Shown one piece after another: positions 27,024 through 35,748 of a DNA stretch of 64,000 nucleotides (positions are counted from its first letter, which is position 1; each line of letters begins with the position of its first letter). A program made the translations under genes and the position numbers. This DNA is from Thermocoleostomius sinensis A174 (GTDB lineage: Bacteria; Cyanobacteriota; Cyanobacteriia; Elainellales; Elainellaceae). The DNA lies in assembly GCF_026802175.1 (NCBI RefSeq), contig NZ_CP113797.1:2023026-2087025 (forward strand), in the 5' to 3' direction. The notes under the pieces are model-generated. The model searched no databases. It saw only the letters and a program-made list of their open reading frames with translations, and was not told where the DNA came from.

Positions 27024-28223
27024 ATGACCTCAGTGTCTCCCCAACATGCAACCGTGTCCGTTCGCCCATTTCAGTATCGTGATTTGGACGAAGTCTCTCG
27101 CTTGACGGCATCTGAGGCAGATGTGGAAGAAAGCGGCAACTTGGTCGACCTAGGGCGACAAATTCAACAAATTCGACGGTGGTATGGCCCGCTGAGGTTC
27201 CTAAGCTTGTTTCCCAATCCACTCCAGCATTTTTTCTGCACCTATGTAGCTGAACAGTCTGGGCGGCTTTGTGGACTAATTCAAGTGTCGCCCTTTAACC
27301 GCACTCGCAGCACTTGGCGGGTCGATCGAGTCATTGTGGGGTCGGTTCTACCCGCATCCGGCGATCAACCCCTGTCGATGGATGTAGGCTCACAACTATT
27401 GCGGCATTGTTTTCAGGCGATCTGGGAAGCCCGCACGTGGTTGATCGAGGTGGATGTGAACGACACAGCCACCCTCGCGCTCTATCGCCACAATGGGTTT
27501 CAAACGCTAGCAAAAATGACCTATTGGGAAATTAACTCCGAACAACTGTCGGTGTTGGCAGAGCGAGAACCTGACCTACCCAACTTCTTGCCGGTTGGCA
27601 ACGCTGATGCCAGTTTGCTGCATCAACTGGATACGGTTTCAATGCCGCCCTTGGTACGACAAGTGTTCGATCGCCATGTGATTGACTTTAAAACGAGTTT
27701 ATTTAAATCGGTCTTAAGTACTCTCAAGCATTGGGTAAGCCATACAGACGTTGTGAGTGGGTATGTGTTTGAACCTCAACGCAAAGCGGCGATCGGCTAT
27801 TTTCGATTGCGTCTCTGTCGCAATGGTAAGCATCCTCATGCAGCTCAACTAACCGTTCATCCAGCCTACACTTGGCTGTATCCGGAATTACTAGCCCAGA
27901 TGGCTCGCGTTACCAAAGATGTACCCTCTCAATCGCTGTGTGTAGCCTCTGCGGATTATCAACCGGAACGAGAAGAATATCTAGAGCAACTCGGAGCTGC
28001 TCAAATTGGGCATACGCTAATGATGTCGCGATCGGTATGGCATAAACTGCGGGAATCAAAATTTAGCGCGCTAGAGGGGTTGCAACTGTCGGATGTTTTG
28101 CAAAGCCTTCAGCCGTCTCGTAAGCCTGTGCCTGGTCGCTTTTCATTACAATCCAACCTAGAAAACCACAACAGTGCTAATAAAATCACACCGCCTGATC
28201 GGGCGGAAGAGGGAAAAAACTGA
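27024..28223 (+). CDS. GNAT-family N-acetyltransferase
   Basis: 399 residues, about twice a single GNAT domain. The N-terminal ~170 residues show the fold: VSVRPFQYRDLDEVSRL, then CGLIQVSPFNRTRSTWRVDRVIVG, and WLIEVDVNDTATLALYRHNGFQTLAKM, the acetyl-CoA-binding and C-terminal strand region. The second half (KAAIGYFRLRL, QLTVHPAYTWLYPELLAQM) looks like a degenerate second acetyltransferase-like domain. The acceptor is unknown. It lies between the CofE-like gene and ruvX with gaps of 19 and 11 bp, so it is probably in one transcript with them. GGTAAGG precedes ATG 27024. Confidence 0.82.
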   Translation: MTSVSPQHATVSVRPFQYRDLDEVSRLTASEADVEESGNLVDLGRQIQQIRRWYGPLRFLSLFPNPLQHFFCTYVAEQSGRLCGLIQVSPFNRTRSTWRVDRVIVGSVLPASGDQPLSMDVGSQLLRHCFQAIWEARTWLIEVDVNDTATLALYRHNGFQTLAKMTYWEINSEQLSVLAEREPDLPNFLPVGNADASLLHQLDTVSMPPLVRQVFDRHVIDFKTSLFKSVLSTLKHWVSHTDVVSGYVFEPQRKAAIGYFRLRLCRNGKHPHAAQLTVHPAYTWLYPELLAQMARVTKDVPSQSLCVASADYQPEREEYLEQLGAAQIGHTLMMSRSVWHKLRESKFSALEGLQLSDVLQSLQPSRKPVPGRFSLQSNLENHNSANKITPPDRAEEGKN

Positions 28224-28234
28224 GCACCCAAATT

Positions 28235-28771
28235 ATGACCTTCACAGCCTCCGATCGAATCTCTGCCCTGGGTCTTGACATTGGCAAGAAGCGGATTGGT
28301 GTGGCAGGGTGTGATGGTACAGGATTAATTGCAACGGGGCTGACTACCATCGAGCGGCGATCGGTGCAGCAAGATATTGAGCAACTGCGGCAGCTTGTGC
28401 AAGAACGGCAGGTACAAGTGCTTGTGGTGGGCTTGCCCTATACGCTGGACGGTAACTTGGGGTTTCAAGCTAGACAGGTACAAAAATATGCTAAGCGCCT
28501 CAGCAAGGCATTGCAGCTTCCGGTAGACTATGTCGATGAGCGGCTGACCTCCGTGCAAGCTGAGCAGTTGCTTCAGGCTGAGCATCGCGCTCCTTCGCGC
28601 CACAAGGACTTGATCGATCGCAAAGCGGCAGCCATCATTTTGCAACAGTGGTTAGACGATCGCCGCCATCGGCGAACTCAATCGGTTGAAACCGTAACCC
28701 TTGAGCCAGCGACTGTGGCAACGTTGCAAACCCAAAAAACGACGCAAAATCAAAGAGCGACCGATCCATAG
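28235..28771 (+). CDS. ruvX: YqgF/RuvX RNase H-like putative Holliday junction resolvase
   Basis: 178 residues. The RNase H fold is visible: ALGLDIGKKRIGVAGCD at the N-terminus, VQVLVVGLPYTLDGN, VDYVDERLTSVQAEQLL and KDLIDRKAAAIILQQWLD. The acidic active-site residues are Asp in LDIG, Glu in DERLTS and Asp in KDLID. Family members act in 16S rRNA 5' end maturation or junction cleavage. The C-terminal ~30 residues are a polar Thr/Gln-rich tail outside the family core. It precedes a DUF3727 gene and mltG, a grouping recalled as typical in cyanobacteria. Confidence 0.92.
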   Translation: MTFTASDRISALGLDIGKKRIGVAGCDGTGLIATGLTTIERRSVQQDIEQLRQLVQERQVQVLVVGLPYTLDGNLGFQARQVQKYAKRLSKALQLPVDYVDERLTSVQAEQLLQAEHRAPSRHKDLIDRKAAAIILQQWLDDRRHRRTQSVETVTLEPATVATLQTQKTTQNQRATDP

Positions 28772-28919
28772 AATTAGCACTAAAGCAAAGAATCAGGAGA
28801 GAACTTCATTATTCTCTGGAAGCAAAATACTGGGTAAAGTATGATTGGCAGTGGTGTATCGTGTCGTATCGCTAATAATCGCGAATAATGTCGCGTTTTG
28901 GCAAAACAGGATTGAATGA

Positions 28920-29531
28920 ATGGATAGAAAAGATTTGGGAATGGACGAAACCGAGATGGAAGACAATGCTCAAACGGTAAGTTTGACAGACGAAGAAGGA
29001 CGATCGCTGCTGTGTTATGTTGAGCGATCTTTAAATGTGCAAAACCAAGAATATGCACTGCTGCTGCCTGTTGATGCACCGATCGAAATCTTCGCTTGGG
29101 CGGTGGATGAAGAAGAAGAAGAAGAAATGTTGATGGATATTGACGAAGAGGAACTAGAAGATATCTTTACCACAGCCAGAGCCGTGCTGGCAGAACAAGA
29201 TTTGATTTTGCATCGAACTGCCCTCACCCTAACGGCTAGCGGCGACCTACCCGAAGTTGAAGAAGATGACATCATTTCCCTCGACATTGAGCAAGAAAAC
29301 GGGCAGCCGAATCTAGAGCAGTTTCAACAGCTTGCTTCTTTCTTCTTTGAGGAACAGGAGTATGTGGTGTGTACACCGCTTGATCCGCTGTTGTTCTTTG
29401 CTCGTCTCGATGAAGGACGACCGGAACTGCTCTCTCCAGAGGAGTTTCAAAATTTGTTAGACCTAGAAGAATTTCAAGAGATTCGAGCACAATTGGAACA
29501 ACAAAACGAGTTGGATGACGACATTGAGTAG
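28920..29531 (+). CDS. DUF3727 (DUF1292-like) acidic protein
   Basis: 203 residues, strongly acidic, with Glu/Asp-rich runs at about residues 60-85 and 110-125. The first half, SLTDEEGRSLLCYVERSLNV followed by YALLLPVDAPIEIFAW, has the DUF1292-like beta-strand pattern; the second half (FFFEEQEYVVCTPLDPLLFFARLD) is the DUF3727 extension. The function is unknown. In-frame ATGs at 28920, 28941 and 28956 leave the start open. Placed between ruvX and mltG, it may be tied to RNA processing or cell-wall assembly, but that is guesswork. Confidence 0.8.
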   Translation: MDRKDLGMDETEMEDNAQTVSLTDEEGRSLLCYVERSLNVQNQEYALLLPVDAPIEIFAWAVDEEEEEEMLMDIDEEELEDIFTTARAVLAEQDLILHRTALTLTASGDLPEVEEDDIISLDIEQENGQPNLEQFQQLASFFFEEQEYVVCTPLDPLLFFARLDEGRPELLSPEEFQNLLDLEEFQEIRAQLEQQNELDDDIE

Positions 29532-29582
29532 GCAGGAGGTTGAGCCTGCCTTGCTCTCTAGCCCTTTAGCCCTCTAAGTGTA

Positions 29583-30689
29583 ATGACAGTAGCTTCACGC
29601 CTCTCCAAATGGTTTTTCTATCTGCTGCTTCTGCCAGCTACGATTGCCCTCTGCGGATGGCAAGGTTGGTCTTGGTGGAGTTGGGCCAGTGCCCCTGTGG
29701 CAGCCTCTAATCCGTCGGGAGCTAGCACGAGAGACAATGATGCAGTGCAGATCCGAATTCCACCGGGCAGCACAGCCGAAGAGATTGGCGAAACCCTGAA
29801 AGACCTTGGATTAATTCGATCGCTGACCGCCTGGAACCTATGGACACGCTGGCAAACCCTCCAAGACGGTAACGGCAGCTATCAAGCCGGCACCTATGCG
29901 CTTTCTCCCTCCGACTCGTTGCAGGAGATCGCGGGTACGATTTGGGGAGGACAAGTGGTTGAACGCAGCTTTACCATCCCAGAAGGCTGGTCAATTCGCG
30001 AAATGGCAGCCTATTTCGAGGAGCAGGGCTACTTTAGTAGCGATGAGTTCATGGCGGCAACTCAGCAAATTCCCCGCGAGCAATACCCTTGGCTGCCGGA
30101 CGGACTCCCGCATCTAGAAGGATTTTTATATCCTGATACTTATATTGTGGCAGGAGAGGTGACGCCTCAGTCTGTGATTGATCAAATGCTCGATCGCTTT
30201 GCTCAGGTGGCATTGCCAATCTACGAGCAAGGTCAAGCAACTACGCCCTATAGCTTCTTAGAATGGGTAACGCTGTCTAGCATTGTGGAACGCGAAGCCG
30301 TCGTGGCTGAAGAACGTCCTCTAATTGCAAGTGTGTTTGCCCGACGCTTAGAGGAGGGCATTACCTTGGGAGCCGATCCCACGGTGGAATATGCCCTCGG
30401 CATTCGGCAGACAGAAGATCAACCCCTGACCTTAAACCAAGTAAATACACCATCGCCATACAATACCTACATCAATCCAGGGCTACCTCCAACCCCGATC
30501 GCCAGTCCTGGTCGCTCTAGTTTGGAAGTCTCCCTTAATCCAGCCGATACCGAGTATCTTTATTTTGTAGCCCGCTATGATGGCACTCATGTTTTTAGTC
30601 GTACTCTGGCTGAGCATGAAGCTGCCCAAGCAGCTATTCATGATGGTCGTGCGGCGCAAAGTGAATCAACCTCGGAAACCACAAACTAA
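29583..30689 (+). CDS. mltG: Endolytic murein transglycosylase MltG
   Basis: 368 residues. One N-terminal membrane helix (WFFYLLLLPATIALCGWQGW) anchors a periplasmic YceG domain. A LysM-like segment (IRIPPGSTAEEIGETLKDLGLI) precedes the catalytic part with LSSIVEREAVVAEE (catalytic Glu), ITLGADPTVEYALG, SPYNTYINPGLPPTPI and EYLYFVARYDGTHVFS. MltG cuts nascent glycan strands and is thought to set their length. It follows the DUF3727 gene by 51 bp. Everything expected is present, and the C-terminus has a short Ser/Thr-rich tail. Confidence 0.94.
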   Translation: MTVASRLSKWFFYLLLLPATIALCGWQGWSWWSWASAPVAASNPSGASTRDNDAVQIRIPPGSTAEEIGETLKDLGLIRSLTAWNLWTRWQTLQDGNGSYQAGTYALSPSDSLQEIAGTIWGGQVVERSFTIPEGWSIREMAAYFEEQGYFSSDEFMAATQQIPREQYPWLPDGLPHLEGFLYPDTYIVAGEVTPQSVIDQMLDRFAQVALPIYEQGQATTPYSFLEWVTLSSIVEREAVVAEERPLIASVFARRLEEGITLGADPTVEYALGIRQTEDQPLTLNQVNTPSPYNTYINPGLPPTPIASPGRSSLEVSLNPADTEYLYFVARYDGTHVFSRTLAEHEAAQAAIHDGRAAQSESTSETTN

Positions 30690-30936
30690 GTTCACTGATT
30701 AGTCCATTTGCGTCTACTCACTCACAGGGGTTGGCTCACGGGTGTTTGCAACTTGGATGGCAACCCAACCGACAGACGACATCAGCGAAGGCAGCTAAAC
30801 GACTACGGTTGCTAAGATTCATTCTCTGCTTTGTGCGTTTAATGCGTTGATGTCCCTATACAATTTGTTTAACTTATCCCACCGTTCCTCGCTCGTTGCT
30901 TACCCCGTTCCCTTTGAATGCCTACCCATTCCTACT

Positions 30937-31500
30937 ATGCCTTGGTCTCCTCTATCCTGGTCAACCCTGCTGCAACCAGATCTGATTCTAGGGACTTCAG
31001 TTCTTGGACTGACGCCTGAACTCCTAGAGCATTATGGGCTAAAGGGTTTAGTGTTGGATGTGGATGAAACGCTCGTACCCGTCACCATGGCCGAGGCTTC
31101 GATCGAGTTGCAAGAATGGGTAGCGTCTGTGAAGCAAACCACCGATTTATGGCTAGTGAGCAATAACATCAGTCAAAATCGCATTCGTCGTATTGCTGAG
31201 TCGTTGTCATTGCCCTACATTTTAGGGGCCGGTAAACCCTCGCGTCGCAAGTTGAGACAAGCGGTTCAAGCGATGAACTTGCCCTCTGACCAAATCGCGA
31301 TGGTGGGCGATCGGTTATTCACTGATGTGATTGCAGGCAACCGCTTGGGCATGTTCACCATTTTGGTAGAACCGATGATTAACCCAGCTAAAGAAGGACA
31401 ACGGTATCTATTGCGCGATATTGAGGTTTGGTTGTCACAAATTCTGGGGGCAACCTTACCCCTGGAGAAACAAAACGCAACAAATTTAGACAAATCTTGA
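30937..31500 (+). CDS. YqeG-type HAD IIIA phosphatase
   Basis: 188 residues from ATG 30937; an upstream in-frame ATG at 30850 would add 29 residues without family resemblance. HAD motifs: LVLDVDETLVP (nucleophile and acid Asp, DxDxT), LWLVSNNIS (motif II), GKPSRRKL (motif III Lys) and MVGDRLFTDVIAGNRLGM (motif IV). YqeG proteins are small cytoplasmic phosphatases; homologues include a mitochondrial phosphatidylglycerophosphatase, so phosphatidylglycerol synthesis is a possible role and is an inference. It follows mltG at a distance of ~250 bp. Confidence 0.87.
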   Translation: MPWSPLSWSTLLQPDLILGTSVLGLTPELLEHYGLKGLVLDVDETLVPVTMAEASIELQEWVASVKQTTDLWLVSNNISQNRIRRIAESLSLPYILGAGKPSRRKLRQAVQAMNLPSDQIAMVGDRLFTDVIAGNRLGMFTILVEPMINPAKEGQRYLLRDIEVWLSQILGATLPLEKQNATNLDKS

Positions 31501-31817
31501 GGTAGCACAACAAATATAAAAAAACTTAAGGTTTTTTAGCCTTCCAATTTTTCCTGTTAGCTTTAAAAAGAGTTGAATGGGGTCAGCCAATATAAAGACC
31601 CTAGTCGATAAATCCTGTGAATACTTACTGAAGCGCTGATCTTCGTTAATAGAAGGTCGGCGCTTCAGCATATTCGCTTCAGTCTTGTGCTTAAACAAAT
31701 CAAACAAGAGAAAATAAAAACTGCCTCTTCATTCCCCCGTTCGACAAAACGGACAACGAAGTTGATCTACTAATTCACCCTCTACTTCTCTTTTAGTCTT
31801 TAGCTCTTTCTCCCTCC
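31501..31817. other. Intergenic region upstream of proB
   Basis: 317 bp. Starts with a weak A/T hairpin (AAAAAAC at 31519-31525 facing GTTTTTT at 31531-31537) that may end the YqeG transcript in either direction, and contains the strong hairpin listed separately. A pyrimidine-rich stretch leads into the proB start. No gene seen. Confidence 0.55.
31628..31668 (+). ncRNA. Strong 16-bp RNA-type hairpin (unidentified element)
   Basis: CTGAAGCGCTGATCTT (31628-31643) pairs along all 16 positions with AAGGTCGGCGCTTCAG (31653-31668) around a 9-nt loop. Two of the pairs are G-U only if the + strand is transcribed; on the other strand they would be A-C mismatches, which favours a + strand RNA. No T-run follows, so it is not a standard terminator. 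Could be a leader structure of proB, part of a small RNA, or a dispersed repeat. Confidence 0.45.
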
Positions 31818-32927
31818 ATGCCTCAAACTCTCGTGATTAAAATCGGCACCTCCAGCTTGACCCATTCGGAAACGGGCTTCTTGGCACTAGCCACGATCGC
31901 CCAGCTAGTGGAAACCTTGAGCCAACTACGGCGGCAAGGGCACCAGGTGATCTTGGTATCCTCTGGGGCAGTTGGTGTGGGCTGTGCTCGCTTAGGACTG
32001 ACCGAACGTCCGCGTACTATTTCTATGAAACAGGCCGTGGCAGCCGTCGGGCAGGGGCGATTGATGCGAGTGTACGATGATCTGTTCAGTTCCCTGCAAC
32101 AACCGATCGCCCAAGTGTTGCTAACACGTAGTGACTTGGTACAGCGCAGTCGTTATGTCAATGCCTATCGCACGTTTCGGCAATTGCTTAAGCTGGGGGT
32201 AATTCCCATCGTCAACGAAAATGATACGCTGGCGGTGGATGAACTGAAGTTTGGGGACAACGATACACTGTCGGCAATGGTAGCTAGCTTGGTCGAAGCG
32301 GATTGGTTGTTTTTGCTCACCGATGTTGATCGACTCTATTCCGCTGATCCACGCTATTATCCGAATGCTGAACCGATTGTGCATGTTGATCGCATCGACT
32401 CTTTAAATGCGCTGAATGTGGAAGTGGGCGATCGAGGTACTACCTGGGGAACCGGGGGCATGATGACCAAAATTGCCGCTGCCCGCATTGCCACCACTGC
32501 CGGAATTCGGACTGTGATTACGGAAGGCCGATCGCCTCAAAATATCTTCAAAGTTTTGAAAGGAGAACAGGTAGGAACTCAATTTGCGCCCCAGCCCCAG
32601 CCTGTCAACGCCCGCAAACGCTGGATTGCGCATGGACTCGTTCCTGCCGGAAAGCTATACCTGGATCATGGAGCCGTGAATGCGATTCGCCAAGCAGGAA
32701 AATCGCTGCTGGCGGCTGGAATTACCGAAGTTGAAGGTGAGTTTCAAAGTCAGGATGCCGTACAACTCTGTGATCCGGTTGGGCAAGAAATTGCTAGAGG
32801 ACTGGTCAACTACAACAGTACAGAATTGCAGAAAATTCTCGGTTGCCATTCAGACGAGATTCCTCACATTTTGGGCTATGCTGGGGCCGAAACCGTAGTC
32901 CATCGAGATAATTTAGTACTGAGCTAG
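31818..32927 (+). CDS. proB: Glutamate 5-kinase with PUA domain
   Basis: 369 residues. The amino-acid kinase domain shows [22 protein letters not shown]-type [30 protein letters not shown] and [28 protein letters not shown] follows. The C-terminal PUA domain runs from about residue 275 ([19 protein letters not shown]). It phosphorylates glutamate as the first step of proline synthesis; the enzyme is normally feedback-inhibited by proline. proA is not adjacent. The ATG at 31818 gives the standard N-terminus. Confidence 0.96.
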   Translation: MPQTLVIKIGTSSLTHSETGFLALATIAQLVETLSQLRRQGHQVILVSSGAVGVGCARLGLTERPRTISMKQAVAAVGQGRLMRVYDDLFSSLQQPIAQVLLTRSDLVQRSRYVNAYRTFRQLLKLGVIPIVNENDTLAVDELKFGDNDTLSAMVASLVEADWLFLLTDVDRLYSADPRYYPNAEPIVHVDRIDSLNALNVEVGDRGTTWGTGGMMTKIAAARIATTAGIRTVITEGRSPQNIFKVLKGEQVGTQFAPQPQPVNARKRWIAHGLVPAGKLYLDHGAVNAIRQAGKSLLAAGITEVEGEFQSQDAVQLCDPVGQEIARGLVNYNSTELQKILGCHSDEIPHILGYAGAETVVHRDNLVLS

Positions 32928-32932
32928 TTTGG

Positions 32933-33718
32933 CTAACTCGATCGCTGTTGTAGGAAGGCTTGAATGCTAAAAATGGCTTTCCGAACTGGCTGTTCTTGGG
33001 CGAAGTCTTGCATGAGAGGAATGCGCTCAGCCGCCAATACCAACACTGGGCGGTAGCGCTTGCCGTATTTGCTCCGTCTTTCTTCAATATCAACCACCAG
33101 AATTCGGTTCAGTGGACGTTCGATCGTTTGTGTCCTGCCCTGCCAACGACTATGTCGGACAACAACTTTATTCAGGCGCTTGTAAAACGTGCAGGTGGTC
33201 GCCGGAGCCAAGGTCATTGATGTTCCAAACCCTACCCCTACTAGCCCAAAAATTCCAGAGAGAAGGGCATTGGTTCGTCCACTTTGGTAAAGCTGCAAGA
33301 TGGACTGAGCAACCCCTCCAGCCTGAATAAACTGATTGATGCGATCGGCTATGGCGTAGTGCTCCGCAGAATTTTGATCAGCATCCTTCAGCAGAGGAAT
33401 CTGCTCGATGCCATTAAATAGCTCAATGTAATAGTACTGTCTGCCCTTATGCCCCGATCGCTGAATGACTGTTGCAGATTGTAGATCGTAAATTTTGCGA
33501 ATATACATGCTGCCAATTAAGGTATGCTGCCGCAATTCGCAGCTTGTCTGCGATGGTAGGTTATGTTGGCAACGCAAACTGACTGATATCGGCTTGAGAC
33601 TCACTAAATAGAGTAAACTGCTCAGGCAAAAGCAGATTAACATTCCGCCACTCAGCCAGTGCATAAACGGAACATGTCGAAGTTTGAGACGATGCGGGGT
33701 TTGTTCTGAGACTTTCAT
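32933..33718 (-). CDS. Conserved membrane protein of unknown function
   Basis: 261 residues from ATG 33718; the frame extends to 33760. There is a helix near the N-terminus (WLSGGMLICFCLSSLLYLV), then a ~100-residue polar domain (SCELRQHTLIGSMYIRKIYD... YYYIELFNGIEQIPLL), a second hydrophobic segment (LLSGIFGLVGVGFGTSMTLA), and a C-terminal beta-rich part (CTFYKRLNKVVVRHSRW, RPLNRILVVDIEERRSKYGK, YRPVLVLAAERIPL) reminiscent of PH-like or bPH domains. The layout suggests a two-helix protein with soluble domains on both ends. Not recognised. It lies 51 bp downstream of the GIY-YIG gene on the same strand. Confidence 0.7.
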   Translation of the reverse strand: MKVSEQTPHRLKLRHVPFMHWLSGGMLICFCLSSLLYLVSLKPISVSLRCQHNLPSQTSCELRQHTLIGSMYIRKIYDLQSATVIQRSGHKGRQYYYIELFNGIEQIPLLKDADQNSAEHYAIADRINQFIQAGGVAQSILQLYQSGRTNALLSGIFGLVGVGFGTSMTLAPATTCTFYKRLNKVVVRHSRWQGRTQTIERPLNRILVVDIEERRSKYGKRYRPVLVLAAERIPLMQDFAQEQPVRKAIFSIQAFLQQRSS

Positions 33719-33769
33719 GAACGCCTTTAATACCCTCAGTACTAGTCTCAGCCTTCCCAAACCTTGATT

Positions 33770-34297
33770 TTATTTCAACAGCAGTAACCCTTCTTCTTTT
33801 GCTTTAGGGTCAAACCGAAGCGGCATTTTGACACCCCGTGCCTCTAATTGCGCCAAGACATCCTCTTCGACACGGCGAGCAATTTTTTTCAGCACCTTCA
33901 CTTTATCTAGACCATCACTGGCTTCGTATACTGCTTGTTCGGCGGCGGTCATTTGTGCTTTTACATCGATCGCCTGACTCCAGGCAGCTGCTTCCTCGGC
34001 ATTACCAGGAGGAATAGCACCATTTTCACTAATCCAACTGGCACGAATTTCTTCTAGTGCCGTGCGGTTAGGACGATCGATTGTTTGCACCTTAAACCAA
34101 TAGCAGTGATGGGGCTGGCGAATAAGATGCTGTTTGAGACTAAACGATACATCGCGGGAATAACTAATATACTGAAGTGTTTGCGCGTGATCAAAAATGG
34201 CATATACTCCAACCTTGCCACTGAATGCATCAGTGACCTGTCCGGCGTCGTCCAAATAGGGGTAATAGGTTAAATCCGCTAGCAAAATTGATGTCAT
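33770..34297 (-). CDS. GIY-YIG nuclease-family protein
   Basis: 175 residues. GKVGVYAIFDHAQTLQYISYSRDV matches the GIY...YIG pair with the following catalytic arginine, although YIG reads YIS. The remainder has a helical region (TAAEQAVYEASDGLDKVKVLKKIARRVEEDVL) and ends in a Lys/Glu-rich tail. This form is common in cyanobacteria and plants; no activity is known to me. With the second motif degenerate and the catalytic Glu not obvious, it may be a non-nuclease relative. It precedes the membrane protein gene on the same strand. Confidence 0.75.
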   Translation of the reverse strand: MTSILLADLTYYPYLDDAGQVTDAFSGKVGVYAIFDHAQTLQYISYSRDVSFSLKQHLIRQPHHCYWFKVQTIDRPNRTALEEIRASWISENGAIPPGNAEEAAAWSQAIDVKAQMTAAEQAVYEASDGLDKVKVLKKIARRVEEDVLAQLEARGVKMPLRFDPKAKEEGLLLLK

Positions 34298-34635
34298 AAC
34301 CCATGTCAGTCCTTCAATGTCCTACCAATTCTCTTATTAGGTTGCACAGTACGCCCACCCCTTCCAACCTTCCCTTAACGGTGGGGTAAATTCTATACCC
34401 ATTTTGGTAGAGAAAACGATCGTGACAATAGAGTTTAAGTCGCAATTTTAGCGTTCTATCTCTCTCGCAGAAAAGGGGGTAGGATAGGCGTAGTTCTCCT
34501 AGCATAAAAGTTGTTTGCGCTAATACATCAATTCACCTGAAACTAGACTCAACTTTTTTATTAAAAAATTTCAAAATTATTCAGGCAGAACACCCCATCA
34601 ATCGAAGCATTTATTTTTTTAAGGATGACTGGCTC
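34298..34635. other. Divergent AT-rich intergenic region
   Basis: 338 bp between the GIY-YIG gene and the DUF1517 gene, AT-rich at the right (an AACTTTTTTATTAAAAAATT-like dyad near 34550-34570). AAGGA at 34621-34625 is the ribosome site for the next start. A short leftward frame here (34314-34505) shows no coding character. Confidence 0.5.
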
Positions 34636-35721
34636 ATGCGAGGTTTTTCTAAGATTCAACTGCTAACGGCAACCGCGTTTTCTTTTGTTCTCCTGAATGC
34701 GTTGGGAGTGAATTTTCACCAAGGTGCATTATCTGAGCAAAGCATCTTACAAGGCGATCGGGTTGAAGCAAGAAGTTCGGGTGGCTCGGGTCGAGGCGGT
34801 TCCTTTAGTCGTCCATCAGGAGGAGGCTCAGGGGGTGGTTCCGGGTCTTCTGGAGGAGGCTTCAGCGGTGGCTCGGGCGGCTCAGGTGGCTATCGTGATC
34901 CTTACTATCGTGACTATCCTAGCGATCCTTACTACCGCGAGCGTCCATATTCTAATCCTGGTCCAGTGATTGTACCGGTTCCCGGTGGGTATGGTGGCGG
35001 ATATGTCGCAACAGGTGGGGATGCCTTTTTGCCGTTGCTGGTGTTTTTAGTGCTGTTCATGATATTTCCGATCGCTGCCATGTATATGGCGCGGAACAGT
35101 CGCAGTCGCAACCACTATGGGGGCTATCCAGTCGCAGGAGGCAATCGAGAGCTAGCTAATGATATTGTCACCGTTACAATGTTGCAAGTGGCATTATTGG
35201 CTCAAGCTCGTTACATTCAGGAGCGACTGACAGAATTGACCTTAAGCGCAGACATGGAGACGCCGGAAGGGTTGGCGGATATGCTGAAGGAAACGGTTTT
35301 AGCTCTGCTGCGATCGCCCGAAAACTGGTCTCATGTTCGTGCTATGTCTCAAACGGTGAAGAGCCGAGAAGAAGCCGCACAGTTGTTTGAAAAACTTTCG
35401 GTAGTTGAACGCAGCAAATTTAGTAGTGAAACCTTGGCTAGGGTTGGTGGACGCATTCGTCGGCAGGAATTGCGCCCTGGTGACGATGGCCCCGCAGCGT
35501 TTATCGTGGTGACGCTGTTAATTGGCACTGAAGACGATCGTCCCATCATCGATCAGACTATCCACTCAGCCCAAGAGCTACAAGCGGCTTTACAGCGAAT
35601 TGGAGCCATTACGCCAGAGTATCTGCTAATTTATGAATTGCTGTGGAGTCCTCAAGATGCTAGTGATAGTCTGACCTATGATGAATTGCTGGCAGAGTAT
35701 CCTGATCTGGTTCAAATTTAG
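34636..35721 (+). CDS. DUF1517 protein with Gly/Ser-rich linker
   Basis: 361 residues. An N-terminal signal/anchor (LLTATAFSFVLLNALGVNF) is followed by a Gly/Ser-rich stretch (~50-85), a Tyr/Pro/Arg-rich part (~85-115: YRDPYYRDYPS), one membrane helix (FLPLLVLFVLFMIFPIAAMYM), and the DUF1517 domain (NDIVTVTMLQVALLAQARYIQERL, LLRSPENWSHVRAMS, AAFIVVTLLIGTEDDRP). The family is shared by cyanobacteria and chloroplasts and has no settled role. The low-complexity region is likely flexible and extracytoplasmic. It converges on rppB with a 27-bp gap. Confidence 0.85.
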   Translation: MRGFSKIQLLTATAFSFVLLNALGVNFHQGALSEQSILQGDRVEARSSGGSGRGGSFSRPSGGGSGGGSGSSGGGFSGGSGGSGGYRDPYYRDYPSDPYYRERPYSNPGPVIVPVPGGYGGGYVATGGDAFLPLLVFLVLFMIFPIAAMYMARNSRSRNHYGGYPVAGGNRELANDIVTVTMLQVALLAQARYIQERLTELTLSADMETPEGLADMLKETVLALLRSPENWSHVRAMSQTVKSREEAAQLFEKLSVVERSKFSSETLARVGGRIRRQELRPGDDGPAAFIVVTLLIGTEDDRPIIDQTIHSAQELQAALQRIGAITPEYLLIYELLWSPQDASDSLTYDELLAEYPDLVQI

Positions 35722-35748
35722 GACTCTTTTCAACTTAGGCAGATAGGT

